From positions 1,240,001-1,304,000 of the forward strand of contig NZ_JAPCIA010000001.1 in the NCBI RefSeq assembly GCF_026107375.2: a stretch of 64,000 nt of DNA, written 5' to 3'. Source of the DNA: Sphingomonas sp. BT-65. GTDB lineage: Bacteria > Pseudomonadota > Alphaproteobacteria > Sphingomonadales > Sphingomonadaceae. A program made the position numbers and the translations under genes. This document shows, piece by piece, positions 36,782 to 45,758 of the stretch. The notes below the pieces were generated by a model. It had not been told where the DNA came from. It saw only the letters and a list, made by a program, of their open reading frames with translations, and did no database searches. The stretch's first letter is position 1; the number at the start of each line of letters is the position of its first letter.

Positions 36782-37576
36782 ATGGGTCACACACACGCGC
36801 TGAGCGCTGCGCAGATCGCTTCCTTCATCGCCGACGGCTTCGTCCGCATCGACGGCGCCTTCTCCCCCGAAACCGCGCAAGCCGCGCGCACTATCCTGTG
36901 GCGCGACACCGGCTGCGACCCGCACGACCGCTCGACCTGGACGCGGCCGGTCGTCCGCCTCGGCCACTACGCCCAGCCGCCCTTCCGCGAGGCGGCGAAC
37001 ATGCCGGTGCTCCACGCCGCGTTCGACCAGCTCGTGGGCCCGGGCCGCTGGCTGCCGCAGGGCGCGCTCGGCACCTTCCCCGTGCGCTTCCCATCGCCCG
37101 AGGACCCGGGCGACGCCGGCTGGCATATCGACGTCAGCTTCGGCGACAGCGCGGACTTCATGGAGTGGCGCGCCAATGTCTTCAGCCGGGGCCGCGCGTT
37201 GCTGATGCTGTTCCTGTTCTCGGACATCGGCCCCGACGACGCGCCCACCCGCATCCGCGCCGGATCGCATCTCGACATCGCCCGCCAGCTCGCCCCCGCG
37301 GGCGAGGCGGGCCTGACATTGCGCGAGCTCGCCGCCGACGGCTTCGCCGGCTCCGCGCACCGGCCGGAGGTGCTGGCGATGGGCAAGGCAGGCACAGTCT
37401 ATCTGTGCCACCCCTTCCTGGTCCATACGGCCCAGCCGCACCGCGGCACCGAACCGCGCTTCATGGCACAGCCCCCGCTGTTGCCGAGGGAGCCGGTCAG
37501 CCTGGATCGCGCGGACGGGGATTATTCACCGGTCGAGCAGGCGATCCGCGAGGCGATCGGCAGCGCTCCGGTGTAA
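36782..37576 (+). CDS. Phytanoyl-CoA dioxygenase (PhyH) family protein
   Basis: A 264-residue non-haem Fe(II)/2-oxoglutarate oxygenase. The metal HxD is His115/Asp117 in AGWHIDVSF, the distal His probably His215 in LVHTAQPH, and the 2-oxoglutarate-binding Arg probably in EPRFMAQ. Such enzymes hydroxylate an alkyl position next to a CoA ester or in small lipophilic compounds. Cytoplasmic. A good GGAGA precedes the ATG. It begins 404 bp from the divergent TonB receptor, so uptake, carrier and hydroxylase may serve one compound. Substrate not readable. Confidence 0.85.
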   Translation: MGHTHALSAAQIASFIADGFVRIDGAFSPETAQAARTILWRDTGCDPHDRSTWTRPVVRLGHYAQPPFREAANMPVLHAAFDQLVGPGRWLPQGALGTFPVRFPSPEDPGDAGWHIDVSFGDSADFMEWRANVFSRGRALLMLFLFSDIGPDDAPTRIRAGSHLDIARQLAPAGEAGLTLRELAADGFAGSAHRPEVLAMGKAGTVYLCHPFLVHTAQPHRGTEPRFMAQPPLLPREPVSLDRADGDYSPVEQAIREAIGSAPV

Positions 37577-37587
37577 GCCAGCACCTC

Positions 37588-37697
37588 CCTTCCCCCTCTC
37601 CCGCTTGCGGGAGCGTCGAGTTGGTCAGGCTCCCAGCCTGACCTGAACGATGCGGGGCATCGTTCACCCGACGCTGGCCGGGGTGAGGGCCTTCTCC
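37588..37697. repeat. Palindromic mosaic between PhyH and dehydrogenase genes
   Basis: The gap of about 120 bp between two convergent genes holds a CTCCCGCTTGCGGGAG hairpin, CAGGCTCCCAGCCTG, and AACGATGCGGGGCATCGTT in series, framed by CGTCGAG and a loosely matching right end. The first hairpin is shared with 23211-23319 and 38799-38828. Confidence 0.6.
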
Positions 37698-37699
37698 CT

Positions 37700-38782
37700 C
37701 TAATACCCACTCAGCCGCGCGAACCGGTCGCGGTGATACGCCGTGTTCCCCCACATCTGCTCGAGCACGCGCATGCGCTTGAGCGTGAACCCGGCATCAT
37801 ATTCGTCGGTCATGCCGATCCCGCCATGCAGCTGGATCAGCTCGCGGCTCATCAGATGGCCGACCTCATTGGCCTTGCCCTTGGCCAGCGAGGCCGCCTG
37901 GCGCGTATCCCCGCCCCCGTCGATCGCCGCCAGCCCCGCCTCGACCGCCGAGCGCATCAGCTCGATCTCGCTGTAGAGATTGGCCATGCGGTGCTGCAGC
38001 GCCTGGAAGGTCGCCAGCACCTGCCCGAACTGCACGCGCTGCTTGAGGTAAGCCAGCGTCGTGTCGAACGCCGCGCTCGCCATGCCGAGCATCTCGGCCG
38101 CCGTGAGCACCGCCGCACGGTCGAGCACCGCGTCGAGCAGGCCCCCATTTTCGTTGGCGCCGCCCCCGGCGAGCTTGTCCGCCGCCGCGCCATTGAACGC
38201 CACCTCCGCATGGCTACGGAAATCGGCGAGATGCCGGCGCGAAACCGCCACACCCGCCCCCGCCTCGACCAGATACAGCCCATCCACCGCCGCGACCACG
38301 AACAGCCCGGCGCTGTCGCCCTCGGCGACGAATGCCTTGGTGCCGCTGAGCTTGCCACTCTCGACCTTTGCCGCGACGCCCGCCGGGTCGTGGCGCGGCC
38401 CCTCGTCCACCGCCAGCGTCGCGACCAGCTCACCGCTGGCGATGCGCGGCAGCCACTTGGCCTTCTGCTCCTCGCTCCCGCCGAGCAGGATCGCCGATGC
38501 CGCCGCGGCCGACGCGGCGAGCGGGCTCGCCGTCAGCGTCTTGCCGAGCTCCTCGATCACCAGCCCCAGGCTCAGCCAGCCGAAATCGCTGCCGCCCTGC
38601 GCCTCGGGGATGATGATCCCGGCCCAGCCCATCTCGGCCATCGTCGCCCAGGTGCCGGCGTCAAAGCCCATGGCTTCGTCCGCATCGCGCACCTTGCGCC
38701 ATGCCGAGACGGGGCTTTCATTCTCCGCCCAGTCGCGCGCCATGTCGCGCAGCATCGTCTGTTCTTCGGTCAGAACGGCCAT
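37700..38782 (-). CDS. Acyl-CoA dehydrogenase, shorter subunit type (second pair)
   Basis: A 360-residue acyl-CoA dehydrogenase family protein, similar in layout to the 375-residue one at 16358. C-terminal landmarks: YLKQRVQFGQVLATFQALQHRMANLY and QLHGGIGMTDEYDAGFTLKR. The mid-region reads AVDEGPRHDPAG where catalytic-type enzymes have the TEP.AGSD loop. It probably partners the 403-residue dehydrogenase just upstream on the same strand as an alpha/beta enzyme. GGAAG lies about 10 nt before the ATG. A repeat hairpin sits in the 51-bp gap between the pair. Confidence 0.88.
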   Translation of the reverse strand: MAVLTEEQTMLRDMARDWAENESPVSAWRKVRDADEAMGFDAGTWATMAEMGWAGIIIPEAQGGSDFGWLSLGLVIEELGKTLTASPLAASAAAASAILLGGSEEQKAKWLPRIASGELVATLAVDEGPRHDPAGVAAKVESGKLSGTKAFVAEGDSAGLFVVAAVDGLYLVEAGAGVAVSRRHLADFRSHAEVAFNGAAADKLAGGGANENGGLLDAVLDRAAVLTAAEMLGMASAAFDTTLAYLKQRVQFGQVLATFQALQHRMANLYSEIELMRSAVEAGLAAIDGGGDTRQAASLAKGKANEVGHLMSRELIQLHGGIGMTDEYDAGFTLKRMRVLEQMWGNTAYHRDRFARLSGY

Positions 38783-38798
38783 TTCTTTCTTCTTCCTT

Positions 38799-38828
38799 CT
38801 CCCCCCTCTCCCGCTTGTGGAAGAGGGA
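38799..38828. repeat. Half copy of CTCCCGCTTG hairpin repeat
   Basis: A single imperfect CTCCCGCTTGTGGAAGAG hairpin in the gap between the paired dehydrogenase genes, matching the hairpin core of the elements at 23211 and 37588. Confidence 0.5.
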
Positions 38829-38833
38829 AGTCG

Positions 38834-40045
38834 TCACTGATGATCCAGCATCCCCAGGATCCGCTTGGCGATGACGTTGTTCTGGATCTCGGTCGATCCG
38901 CCATAGATCGTCGTCGCCTTGCCGAAGAGCCAGCCGCGCGTGCCCTTGAGCTGCGCCTCGCTGAAGCCCTCGCCTTCCCAGCCCAGCCCCTGCAGCCCCT
39001 GGATCTCGATCAGCAGCTCGGCGCGCTCCTGTCCGAGCTTGGTGCCCACCGTCTTGAGGATCGACGAGACCTCGGAGATGCCGCCCACTGCCTTGCTCTC
39101 CGCCTGCACCCGCATCGCGGTGAGCAGGAAGGCGCGCCAGTCCATCTCCCATTTGGCGATACGCGCCCGCAGGTCGGGATCGGCGACGCGCCCTTCCGCA
39201 TCCGCGCCGGCATATTTCTTGGCGACATCGGCCAATGACGGCCCGCTCGGCATCAGCCGCGATCCGCCGCCCGACAGGTTCGTCCGCTCGTGCTGGAGCA
39301 GGCGCTTGCCGATCGTCCAGCCCTGCCCCTCCTCGCCGACGCGGTTCGCCTTGGGCACCTTCACATCGGTGAAGAAGGTCTCGCAGAAGGGCGACATGCC
39401 GCTGATCATCTGGATCGGCTTCACCTCGACCCCGGGTGAATCCATGTCGATCAGCAGGAAGGTGATGCCGCCCTGCTTCTGCGTCTTGTCGGTGCGCACG
39501 ATGGCGAAGCATTTGTCCGCCCATTGCCCGCCCGACGTCCAGGTCTTCTGGCCGTTGACGACATAATGGTCGCCCCGGTCCTCGGCGAAGCATTGCAGGT
39601 TGGCGAGATCGGACCCGGCATTGGGCTCCGAATAGCCCTGGCACCAGCGCACTTCTCCTCGCGCGATCGCCGGGATATGCTCGCGCTTCTGGTCCTCGTT
39701 GCCATATTCCAGCAGCGTCGGGCCGAACATCATCACGCCCATGCCGCCGATCGGGTTCCACGCGCCGGCCCGCGCCATCTCCTCGGCCAGTATCTTGGCC
39801 TCGGCACGGCTGAGCCCGCCACCACCATATTCCTTGGGCCAGGTCGGCACCCCCCAGCCCTTCTCGCCCATCGCCTTGCGCCACGCCGCCTGCTCGGGCG
39901 TCTCCTCGGTCGGCCCCTCGACCGCGGACAGGGCATTGTCCTTGCCCTTAAGCGACGCGGGGAAGTTCGCCGTCAGCCATTCGCGCACCTCAGCGCGGAA
40001 TTGGTCGATCCCGCTTGTCGTCGCCGGTTCAGCCAGGGTTGCCAC
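38834..40045 (-). CDS. Acyl-CoA dehydrogenase, larger subunit type (second pair)
   Basis: A 403-residue acyl-CoA dehydrogenase. It has [35 protein letters not shown] and C-terminal ATTIYGGSTEIQNNVIAKRI; the position of the medium-chain catalytic Glu (YEGTSQ) is Gly. It is closely related to the 393-residue protein at 15087. The GTG start (VATLAE) has GAGGAG at ideal spacing and excludes 65 poorly conserved residues readable upstream. Together with the next gene it should form a heteromeric dehydrogenase, perhaps for a branched or polycyclic acyl-CoA. Confidence 0.9.
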   Translation of the reverse strand: MATLAEPATTSGIDQFRAEVREWLTANFPASLKGKDNALSAVEGPTEETPEQAAWRKAMGEKGWGVPTWPKEYGGGGLSRAEAKILAEEMARAGAWNPIGGMGVMMFGPTLLEYGNEDQKREHIPAIARGEVRWCQGYSEPNAGSDLANLQCFAEDRGDHYVVNGQKTWTSGGQWADKCFAIVRTDKTQKQGGITFLLIDMDSPGVEVKPIQMISGMSPFCETFFTDVKVPKANRVGEEGQGWTIGKRLLQHERTNLSGGGSRLMPSGPSLADVAKKYAGADAEGRVADPDLRARIAKWEMDWRAFLLTAMRVQAESKAVGGISEVSSILKTVGTKLGQERAELLIEIQGLQGLGWEGEGFSEAQLKGTRGWLFGKATTIYGGSTEIQNNVIAKRILGMLDHQ

Positions 40046-40282
40046 CTTATTCTCCTCTCCACACCCATCCACGGACGCCGGTTTTGTCCGAAAGCCAACT
40101 TCGGCACCGACATGTTCCATCGCGTCCATGTTCCGGCGCTCCGCTAAGAGTCGCCGGAAATCGATGTTTCGAATTTGCGGTATGGTCTGGGGCGCGTCAA
40201 GCAGCGTTTTTGGCCGGTGCGGCACAATCCCCCGCGACACGCCGCCCCGCCCGGGCTAGAAGCGCCTCCCAAAGGGGATCCT

Positions 40283-41515
40283 ATGCGCTTTGAACATCGA
40301 GCGGTGCCGATCGTGCTCGCGGCCGTCATGATCGATTCGATCGGCTTCGGCATCGTCCTGCCCGTCCTCCCCCGGCTGATCGTCGAGCTCGCCCATGTCA
40401 GCCTCGAGGATGCGGCGCGGATCGGCGGCTATATGCTCGTCGCCTTCGCGGTCGCGCAGTTCTTCGCCGGGCCGGTGCTCGGCACGCTGGGCGACGCGAT
40501 CGGGCGGCGGCCGGTGCTGCTCTTCTCGATGATCGCCTTCTCGATCGACTATGCGCTGATGGCGGCCGCGCCGACGATCGGCTGGCTGTTCCTCGGCCGC
40601 GTCATCGCGGGAATCGCGGGCGCCTCGTTCGGTCCCGCCAACGCCGTGCTCGCCGACGTGACGCCGCCCGAAAAGCGCGGCGCCACCTTCGGGATGATGG
40701 GCGCGGCGTTCGGCATCGGCTTCATCCTGGGACCAGCCTTGGGCGGGCTGCTCGCCGGCTTCGGGCCGCGCACGCCGTTCATCGCCGCGGCGGTGCTGGC
40801 GGGGCTCAACGCCATCTGGATCCTCACCATGCTGCCCGAGACGATCAAGCCCGAGGGCCGCCGGCCGTTCCGCTGGGGCAATGCGCACGTCTTCGCGGCG
40901 TTCAAGCCGCTGTTCCACGCGGGCAATGCCGGCTGGCTGCTCGCGGCGATGTTCCTGTGGCAGTTCGCGCACATGGTCTACCCCTCGACCTGGGCATTCT
41001 TCGGCGAGATCACGCTCGGCTGGAACGAACAGATGATCGGGCTGTCGCTCGCCGCCTCGGGCCTGTGCATGGCCGCCGTGCAGATGCTGGTCACCGGCCG
41101 CGCGATCAAGGCATGGGGTGAGGAGCGCACCGTCGTGCTCGGCATGGCGGCGGGCGGACTCGCCTTCACCGCCTATATCTTCGCGCGCGAGACCTGGATG
41201 ATCTATGTCATCCTCATGGTCAGCGCGTTCCAGGCGCTCGCCTTCCCGTCGATGAACGCCTTGCTCTCGCGCATGACCGATGCGAGCCGCCAGGGCGCGC
41301 TCCAGGGCGGCATCGCCAGTCTCAACAGCGTCGCGCTGATCGTCGCGCCGCTGGTGCTCACCCAGACACTGGCATGGGGCGCGGAACGCGGGTTCAAGGC
41401 GGGGAATTTCGTCCTCGCCGCGGCGCTCGCCTTCGGCGCGCTGACGATCATCGTGCTGCGCGTCGTGCCCAAGGTGCACCGGCATCCGGAAGCCGAATCC
41501 GAACCGGCCGCATAG
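40283..41515 (+). CDS. TetA-like MFS transporter (TCR/Tet family)
   Basis: A 410-residue 12-helix major facilitator of the TCR/Tet branch: VMIDSIGFGIVLPVLPRLI in helix 1, motif A PVLGTLGDAIGRRPVLLFSM, and GASFGPANAVLADVTPPEKRGA followed by FGMMGAAFGIGFILGPALGG in helices 4-5. Relatives export tetracycline or unrelated compounds by proton antiport; there is no TetR repressor beside it, so a resistance role is uncertain. AAAGGGG precedes the ATG. It is divergent from the dehydrogenase pair, 237 bp apart, and followed by a GST gene at 68 nt. Confidence 0.85.
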   Translation: MRFEHRAVPIVLAAVMIDSIGFGIVLPVLPRLIVELAHVSLEDAARIGGYMLVAFAVAQFFAGPVLGTLGDAIGRRPVLLFSMIAFSIDYALMAAAPTIGWLFLGRVIAGIAGASFGPANAVLADVTPPEKRGATFGMMGAAFGIGFILGPALGGLLAGFGPRTPFIAAAVLAGLNAIWILTMLPETIKPEGRRPFRWGNAHVFAAFKPLFHAGNAGWLLAAMFLWQFAHMVYPSTWAFFGEITLGWNEQMIGLSLAASGLCMAAVQMLVTGRAIKAWGEERTVVLGMAAGGLAFTAYIFARETWMIYVILMVSAFQALAFPSMNALLSRMTDASRQGALQGGIASLNSVALIVAPLVLTQTLAWGAERGFKAGNFVLAAALAFGALTIIVLRVVPKVHRHPEAESEPAA

Positions 41516-41583
41516 CGCCGGTTGCGCTGGCGGGGCCGCTTCCTATCTCGCGGCGGCAACCCAAGCCGGAGGCTCCCCGCAAC

Positions 41584-42291
41584 ATGATCGACCTCTATTA
41601 CTGGCCCACCCCGAACGGCCACAAGATCACGCTGTTCCTGGAGGAGGCCGGCGTCCCCTACACCATCCATCCGGTCAACATCGGCCAGGGGGACCAGTTC
41701 AACCCCGATTTCCTCAAGATCGCGCCCAACAACCGCATGCCCGCGATCATCGACACCGCCCCCGCCGACGGCGGCGAGCCGATCAGCGTGTTCGAAAGCG
41801 GCGCGATCCTGACCTATCTTGCCAACAAGACCGGCAAGTTCTTCGGTCCCGAGCCACGCGACAAGGTCGTCCAGATGCAATGGCTGATGTGGCAGATGGG
41901 CGGCCTCGGCCCGATGGCCGGGCAGAATCACCATTTCAACCGCTATGCGCCCGAGCCGATCCCCTACGCGCAGAAGCGCTATATCGACGAGACCAACCGC
42001 CTCTACGGCGTGCTCGACCGCCAGCTCGCGGGCAAGCCATTCGTGACCGGCGAGGACTATTCGATCGCGGACATGGCGATCTATCCCTGGATCGTCCCGC
42101 ACGAGGCGCAGGGCCAGAATCTCGACGATTTCGCGCATGTGAAGCGCTGGTTCGAAGCGGTGAAGGCCCGCCCCGCCACGATCCGCGCCTATGAAAAGGG
42201 CGAGGAAGTCCGCCCGGGCAACCCGCCAATGACCGACGAGCAGAAGAAGATCCTGTTCGGCCAGACCGCGGAGAATACGGCGAAGGCGTAA
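41584..42291 (+). CDS. Glutathione S-transferase, YfcG/YghU type
   Basis: A 235-residue GST. The thioredoxin-like N domain holds YYWPTPNGHKITLFLEEAG with Thr/Asn as the expected active residues and FESGAILTYLA for glutathione binding; the helical C domain has QMGGLGPMAGQNHHFNRYAPE, the hallmark of the YfcG/YghU (Nu-class) enzymes, and EDYSIADMAIYPW. These enzymes reduce disulfide bonds and organic peroxides with glutathione. Location is cytoplasmic. Its downstream gap contains a family B palindromic repeat. Confidence 0.93.
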   Translation: MIDLYYWPTPNGHKITLFLEEAGVPYTIHPVNIGQGDQFNPDFLKIAPNNRMPAIIDTAPADGGEPISVFESGAILTYLANKTGKFFGPEPRDKVVQMQWLMWQMGGLGPMAGQNHHFNRYAPEPIPYAQKRYIDETNRLYGVLDRQLAGKPFVTGEDYSIADMAIYPWIVPHEAQGQNLDDFAHVKRWFEAVKARPATIRAYEKGEEVRPGNPPMTDEQKKILFGQTAENTAKA

Positions 42292-42295
42292 TTGA

Positions 42296-42424
42296 AATTC
42301 CTCCCCCCATCGGGGGAGGGGAACCAGCCGCAGGCTGGTGGAGGGGCGGCGGGCGTAGCCCGCCGTCTCGACGGCGGCCCCTCCGTCATCGCTTCGCGAT
42401 GCCACCTCCCCTGAAGGGGAGGAG
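42296..42424. repeat. Mosaic palindromic element, family B (second copy)
   Basis: About 129 bp between convergent genes: CTCCCCCCATCGGGGGAG at the left, then CAGCCGCAGGCTG, GGAGGGGCGG, a GGGCGTAGCCC palindrome, GCCCCTCCGTCATCGCTTCG and a closing CCTCCCCTGAAGGGGAGG. The right-hand 45-50 bp match, in inverted orientation, the left part of the element at 1810-1948. Confidence 0.75.
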
Positions 42425-42429
42425 CCAGC

Positions 42430-43221
42430 TCAACCCCTCCCCGGCCTTCTCGACAGCCCCACGTCGAGATGCGCACCGGCGTCGAGCAGCACCGTCTCGC
42501 CGGTGATCACGCGGCTGGCGGGGTCGAGCAAATTGACCACCGGCCCCGCAATATCCTCGGCATGCGCCGCCATGGCCATTGGGGTCTGGCCGGCGATGAA
42601 CTTCTCGAACGCCTCGAACGCCTCCTGCGTCATCCGCTCGCTGAACCAGCCCGTGCCGACATAGCCGGGCGCGACCGCATTGACCCGGATCACTGGAGCG
42701 AGGACGCGGGCGAGGCTCTTGGTCATCGTCACCAGCGCGCCCTTGGACGCGGCATAGGCGACCGACGAGCCGTTGCCGAACACCCCCGCGACCGAGGCGA
42801 TGTTGACCACCGCGCTCGCCGGGCCCTCGCGCATTGCCGGGGCGCAGGCGCGGATCATCTGGAACGGCGCGACGGTGTTGAGCCGGTAGATGTCGAGGAA
42901 ATCCTCAGCATCGAGCCCGTCGAGATCCTCATGATTGGCGAACTTGGTCTTGCCCGAATTGTTGACCAGCAGGTCGATCCGCCCGAACGCGTCGATCGCG
43001 GCCGCGGCGAGCGCGCGGCACTGCGCGTCGTCGGCGATGTCGGCCTGCACCGCGATCGCACCATTGCCGACCTCCGCCGCCAGCGCTTCGGCCGCGTCCC
43101 GGCTCGAGGCATAGTTGATCGCGCACCGCACCCCGCGCGCCGCCAGCCGCCGCACCACGGCCGCGCCGATCCCGGTGCCCCCGCCCGTGACGATCGCGGC
43201 CATGCCCTCCATCTGCGTCAT
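42430..43221 (-). CDS. Short-chain dehydrogenase/reductase
   Basis: A 263-residue classical SDR: VTGGGTGIGAAV (residues about 11-22), NNSG in LLVNNSGKTKF, Ser in NIASVAGVFG, YAASKGALVT and a C-terminal SRVITGETVLLDAGAHL. It is FabG-like and NAD(P)-dependent. GGAGCGGGAAC precedes the ATG. It is divergent from the acyl-CoA synthetase at 43303 over 81 bp, so a shared regulator could control both. Whether it reduces a 3-oxoacyl group or oxidises an alcohol is unknown. Confidence 0.9.
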   Translation of the reverse strand: MTQMEGMAAIVTGGGTGIGAAVVRRLAARGVRCAINYASSRDAAEALAAEVGNGAIAVQADIADDAQCRALAAAAIDAFGRIDLLVNNSGKTKFANHEDLDGLDAEDFLDIYRLNTVAPFQMIRACAPAMREGPASAVVNIASVAGVFGNGSSVAYAASKGALVTMTKSLARVLAPVIRVNAVAPGYVGTGWFSERMTQEAFEAFEKFIAGQTPMAMAAHAEDIAGPVVNLLDPASRVITGETVLLDAGAHLDVGLSRRPGRG

Positions 43222-43302
43222 GTTCCCGCTCCGTTTTAGAAGATCGCGTATGGCAGCGCGGACCCGTTTCGCATAGCCTCGCCGCCGAATCGAGGAAAGC
43301 GA

Positions 43303-44817
43303 ATGCCCACCGCCGCCGAAATCCTGCTCCACCCCTTCGCCACCCTGCCCGAGCTGATCGCCGCGCATGCGCGCGAGCGCGGCGCCAAGACCGCGATCGT
43401 GTATGGCGACGCGCACCTGACCTATGCCCAGCTCGACGCGCGGATGGACGCCATCGCCGCAGCGATCCAGCACGACGGCGGCGGCAAAGGGCAGGCGATC
43501 GCGATCATCGGCGCGGCCTCGTTCGACTATGCCCTGGTGTTCCTCGCCGCGGTCCGTGCGGGCTGCGCGCCGGCGCCGATCGCCCCCTCCTCGACCGGCG
43601 ACCAGATGGCGGCGATGATCGCCGATTGCGGCGCGCCGCTGGTGTTCCTCGATGCCGATGCCGCTGCGACGCTCGGAGACCGGCCGGTGGCGGCGAAGCG
43701 GATCCCGCTCGACGGCCTCCCGACGGACGCTGCGAAACCACAACCAGTCGAGATCGGCCCGGACGATCCGTTCAACATTATCTACTCCTCGGGCACCACC
43801 GGCACGCCCAAGGGCATCGTCCAGCCGCATGCGATGCGCTGGGCGCATATCGCGCGCAACGCCGCGGCGGGCTTCGGCGACGCGGTGACGATGATCGCGA
43901 CCCCGCTCTATTCGAACACCACGCTGGTGAGCTTCATCCCGACGCTGGGCTGGGGCGGTACGGCAGTGCTGCTCGGCAAGTTCGACGCGCGCGGGTTCCT
44001 CGAGGCGGCGGCGAAGCATCGCGCGACGCACGCGATGCTGGTGCCGGTGCAGTATCAGCGGATCATGGCGGTCGCGGATTTCGACAGCTACGACCTCTCC
44101 GCCTTCCGCCTCAAGACCTGCACCAGCGCGCCCTTCCCGCCCGCGCTCAAGGCCGATGTGCTGGCGCGCTGGCCCGGCCTGCTCGTCGAATATTACGGGA
44201 TGACCGAGGGCGGCGGCACCAGCGTGCTGATCTGCAACATGTTCCCGCACAAGCTCCACACGGTCGGGGTTCCAGTGGAGGGGCACGACATCCGCCTGAT
44301 CGACGAGGAGGGGCGCGAGGTGGCGCAGGGCGAGATGGGCGAGGTGGTCGGCCGCAGCCCGGCGATGATGAGCGGCTATCACGGCCGCAAACAGGCCAGC
44401 GCCGACGCCGAATGGTTCGACGCCGAGGGCAACCGCTTCATCCGTCATGGCGATGTCGGGCGGTTCGACGAAGACGGCTTCCTGATCCTGATGGACCGCA
44501 AGAAGGACCTGATCATTTCGGGCGGGTTCAACATCTACCCGAGCGACCTCGAGACCGAGCTGGCCAAGCATCCTGGGGTGCGCGACTGCGCGGTGGTGGG
44601 CGTGCCGTCCGAGCAATGGGGCGAGACGCCGGTGGGGTTCTACGTCCCCTCTGACGCGACGGTGGCCGAGGACATCCTGGGCGCGGTCAACGCCGTGCTG
44701 GGCAAGACGCAACGGCTGTCTGCGCTGGTGGCGGTTGAGGAGCTGCCACGCAGCGCGATCGGCAAGGTGCTGAAGCGCGAGCTGCGCGATCGCTACGCGG
44801 AGACGGCGCCGGCATGA
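43303..44817 (+). CDS. AMP-forming acyl-CoA synthetase (second)
   Basis: A 504-residue adenylate-forming enzyme. Motifs: IIYSSGTTGTPKGIVQPH, EYYGMTEGGGTS, FIRHGDVGRFDEDGF, SGGFNIYPSDLETEL and RSAIGKVLKREL (A10 Lys). Compared with the 584-residue enzyme at 9661 it lacks the N-terminal extension. It forms an acyl-CoA from a free acid, perhaps aromatic or medium-chain. It overlaps the following thioesterase gene by ATGA, giving a matched activation/release pair. The start is preceded by GAGGAAAGCG. Confidence 0.92.
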   Translation: MPTAAEILLHPFATLPELIAAHARERGAKTAIVYGDAHLTYAQLDARMDAIAAAIQHDGGGKGQAIAIIGAASFDYALVFLAAVRAGCAPAPIAPSSTGDQMAAMIADCGAPLVFLDADAAATLGDRPVAAKRIPLDGLPTDAAKPQPVEIGPDDPFNIIYSSGTTGTPKGIVQPHAMRWAHIARNAAAGFGDAVTMIATPLYSNTTLVSFIPTLGWGGTAVLLGKFDARGFLEAAAKHRATHAMLVPVQYQRIMAVADFDSYDLSAFRLKTCTSAPFPPALKADVLARWPGLLVEYYGMTEGGGTSVLICNMFPHKLHTVGVPVEGHDIRLIDEEGREVAQGEMGEVVGRSPAMMSGYHGRKQASADAEWFDAEGNRFIRHGDVGRFDEDGFLILMDRKKDLIISGGFNIYPSDLETELAKHPGVRDCAVVGVPSEQWGETPVGFYVPSDATVAEDILGAVNAVLGKTQRLSALVAVEELPRSAIGKVLKRELRDRYAETAPA

Positions 44818-45584
44818 CTTCGCTCCCCGCGCTGCTGGCTCAGGCGCAGCGGACCGATACCGGCTTCACCACCGCGATCCCGTCCAACTGGCTGCAGGGG
44901 CGCACTGCCTATGGCGGGCTGTCGGCCGCGCTGGCGCTCGCCGCGGCCAAGCAGATCGAGTCCGAGCTGCCCCCGCTGCGCTCGGCGCAGGTCGCGTTCG
45001 TCGGGCCGCTCGCCGGACCGGTCACCGTCACCGCGACCAAGCTGCGCCGCGGGCGCAACGCCGCGTTCATCCAGTCGGACATCGTGTCGGAGGCAGGGTT
45101 GGGGCTGCGCACGACCTTCGTGTTCATGGCGGCGCTGTCCTCGGCGATCGATCACGACACGACCACACCCGCGCGCCATGCCCCGCCGCCTGCGGATGCG
45201 CAGCTCTATACGGGTCCGCCCGGATTCTTCACTGGCAACTTCAACTTCTACGACATCAAGGACGCGGCCGGGCCGACCGAGTGGCTGCGCTGGGGACGCT
45301 TGATCGAGCGCGAGGGGCTCGATCCCGAGGTCGAGCTGATGGCGCTGGGCGACGCGCTGCCCCCTGCTGCGTTCAAGCTGTTCGAGAAGATGACGCCGCT
45401 CTCCTCGCTCAGCTGGATCGTCAACTTCGTGCGCCCGCGGCCGGTCACGACCGACGGCTGGTGGCTGCTGCATGCCGAGACCGACGTCGCGCGCGAGGGC
45501 TATTCGAGCCAGGCGATGCGCATGTGGAATGCCGACGGCACGCTCGTCGCGGAGGGGAAACAGGGCGTCGCCATTTTCGGCTGA
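44814..45584 (+). CDS. TesB-like acyl-CoA thioesterase family protein
   Basis: A 256-residue double-hotdog protein of the thioesterase-like superfamily. The N-terminal hotdog starts TGFTTAIPSNWLQGRTAYGGLSAALAL; the C-terminal one has SLSWIVNFVRP and HAETDVAREGYSSQAMRMWNADG with a closing VAEGKQGVAIF. Unlike tesB at 17485, a complete TesB catalytic triad is not evident, as in the 4HBT_3-type subfamily. It hydrolyses or sequesters acyl-CoA. Its ATG overlaps the synthetase stop. Confidence 0.85.
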   Translation: MTSLPALLAQAQRTDTGFTTAIPSNWLQGRTAYGGLSAALALAAAKQIESELPPLRSAQVAFVGPLAGPVTVTATKLRRGRNAAFIQSDIVSEAGLGLRTTFVFMAALSSAIDHDTTTPARHAPPPADAQLYTGPPGFFTGNFNFYDIKDAAGPTEWLRWGRLIEREGLDPEVELMALGDALPPAAFKLFEKMTPLSSLSWIVNFVRPRPVTTDGWWLLHAETDVAREGYSSQAMRMWNADGTLVAEGKQGVAIFG

Positions 45585-45600
45585 GTTCAGCACCTTCCCT

Positions 45601-45628
45601 CGTCACCCCGGGCTCGACCCGGGTGACG
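45601..45628. repeat. Single hairpin, family A relative
   Basis: CGTCACCC and GGGTGACG arms with GC-rich inner stem follow the thioesterase stop by 16 nt. It resembles one half of family A elements. A role as transcript end is possible but no T-tract follows. Confidence 0.5.
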
Positions 45629-45758
45629 AATGGATAGGGTTCGCCCCTCCTGATACAAGTTGCGACACTTTCGGAGCGGCCTGACATAGGACTGCGACAG
45701 GCGGCGTTCAGAGAGGGCGTCATCGCGGCACCCCTTCGCCGCTCGAGAGGAGCCTGCC

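Noticed and set aside
42430..44712. SDR extended upstream into a 760-residue protein
   Set aside because: The extra N-terminal part is antisense to the acyl-CoA synthetase; the SDR has a normal start at 43221.
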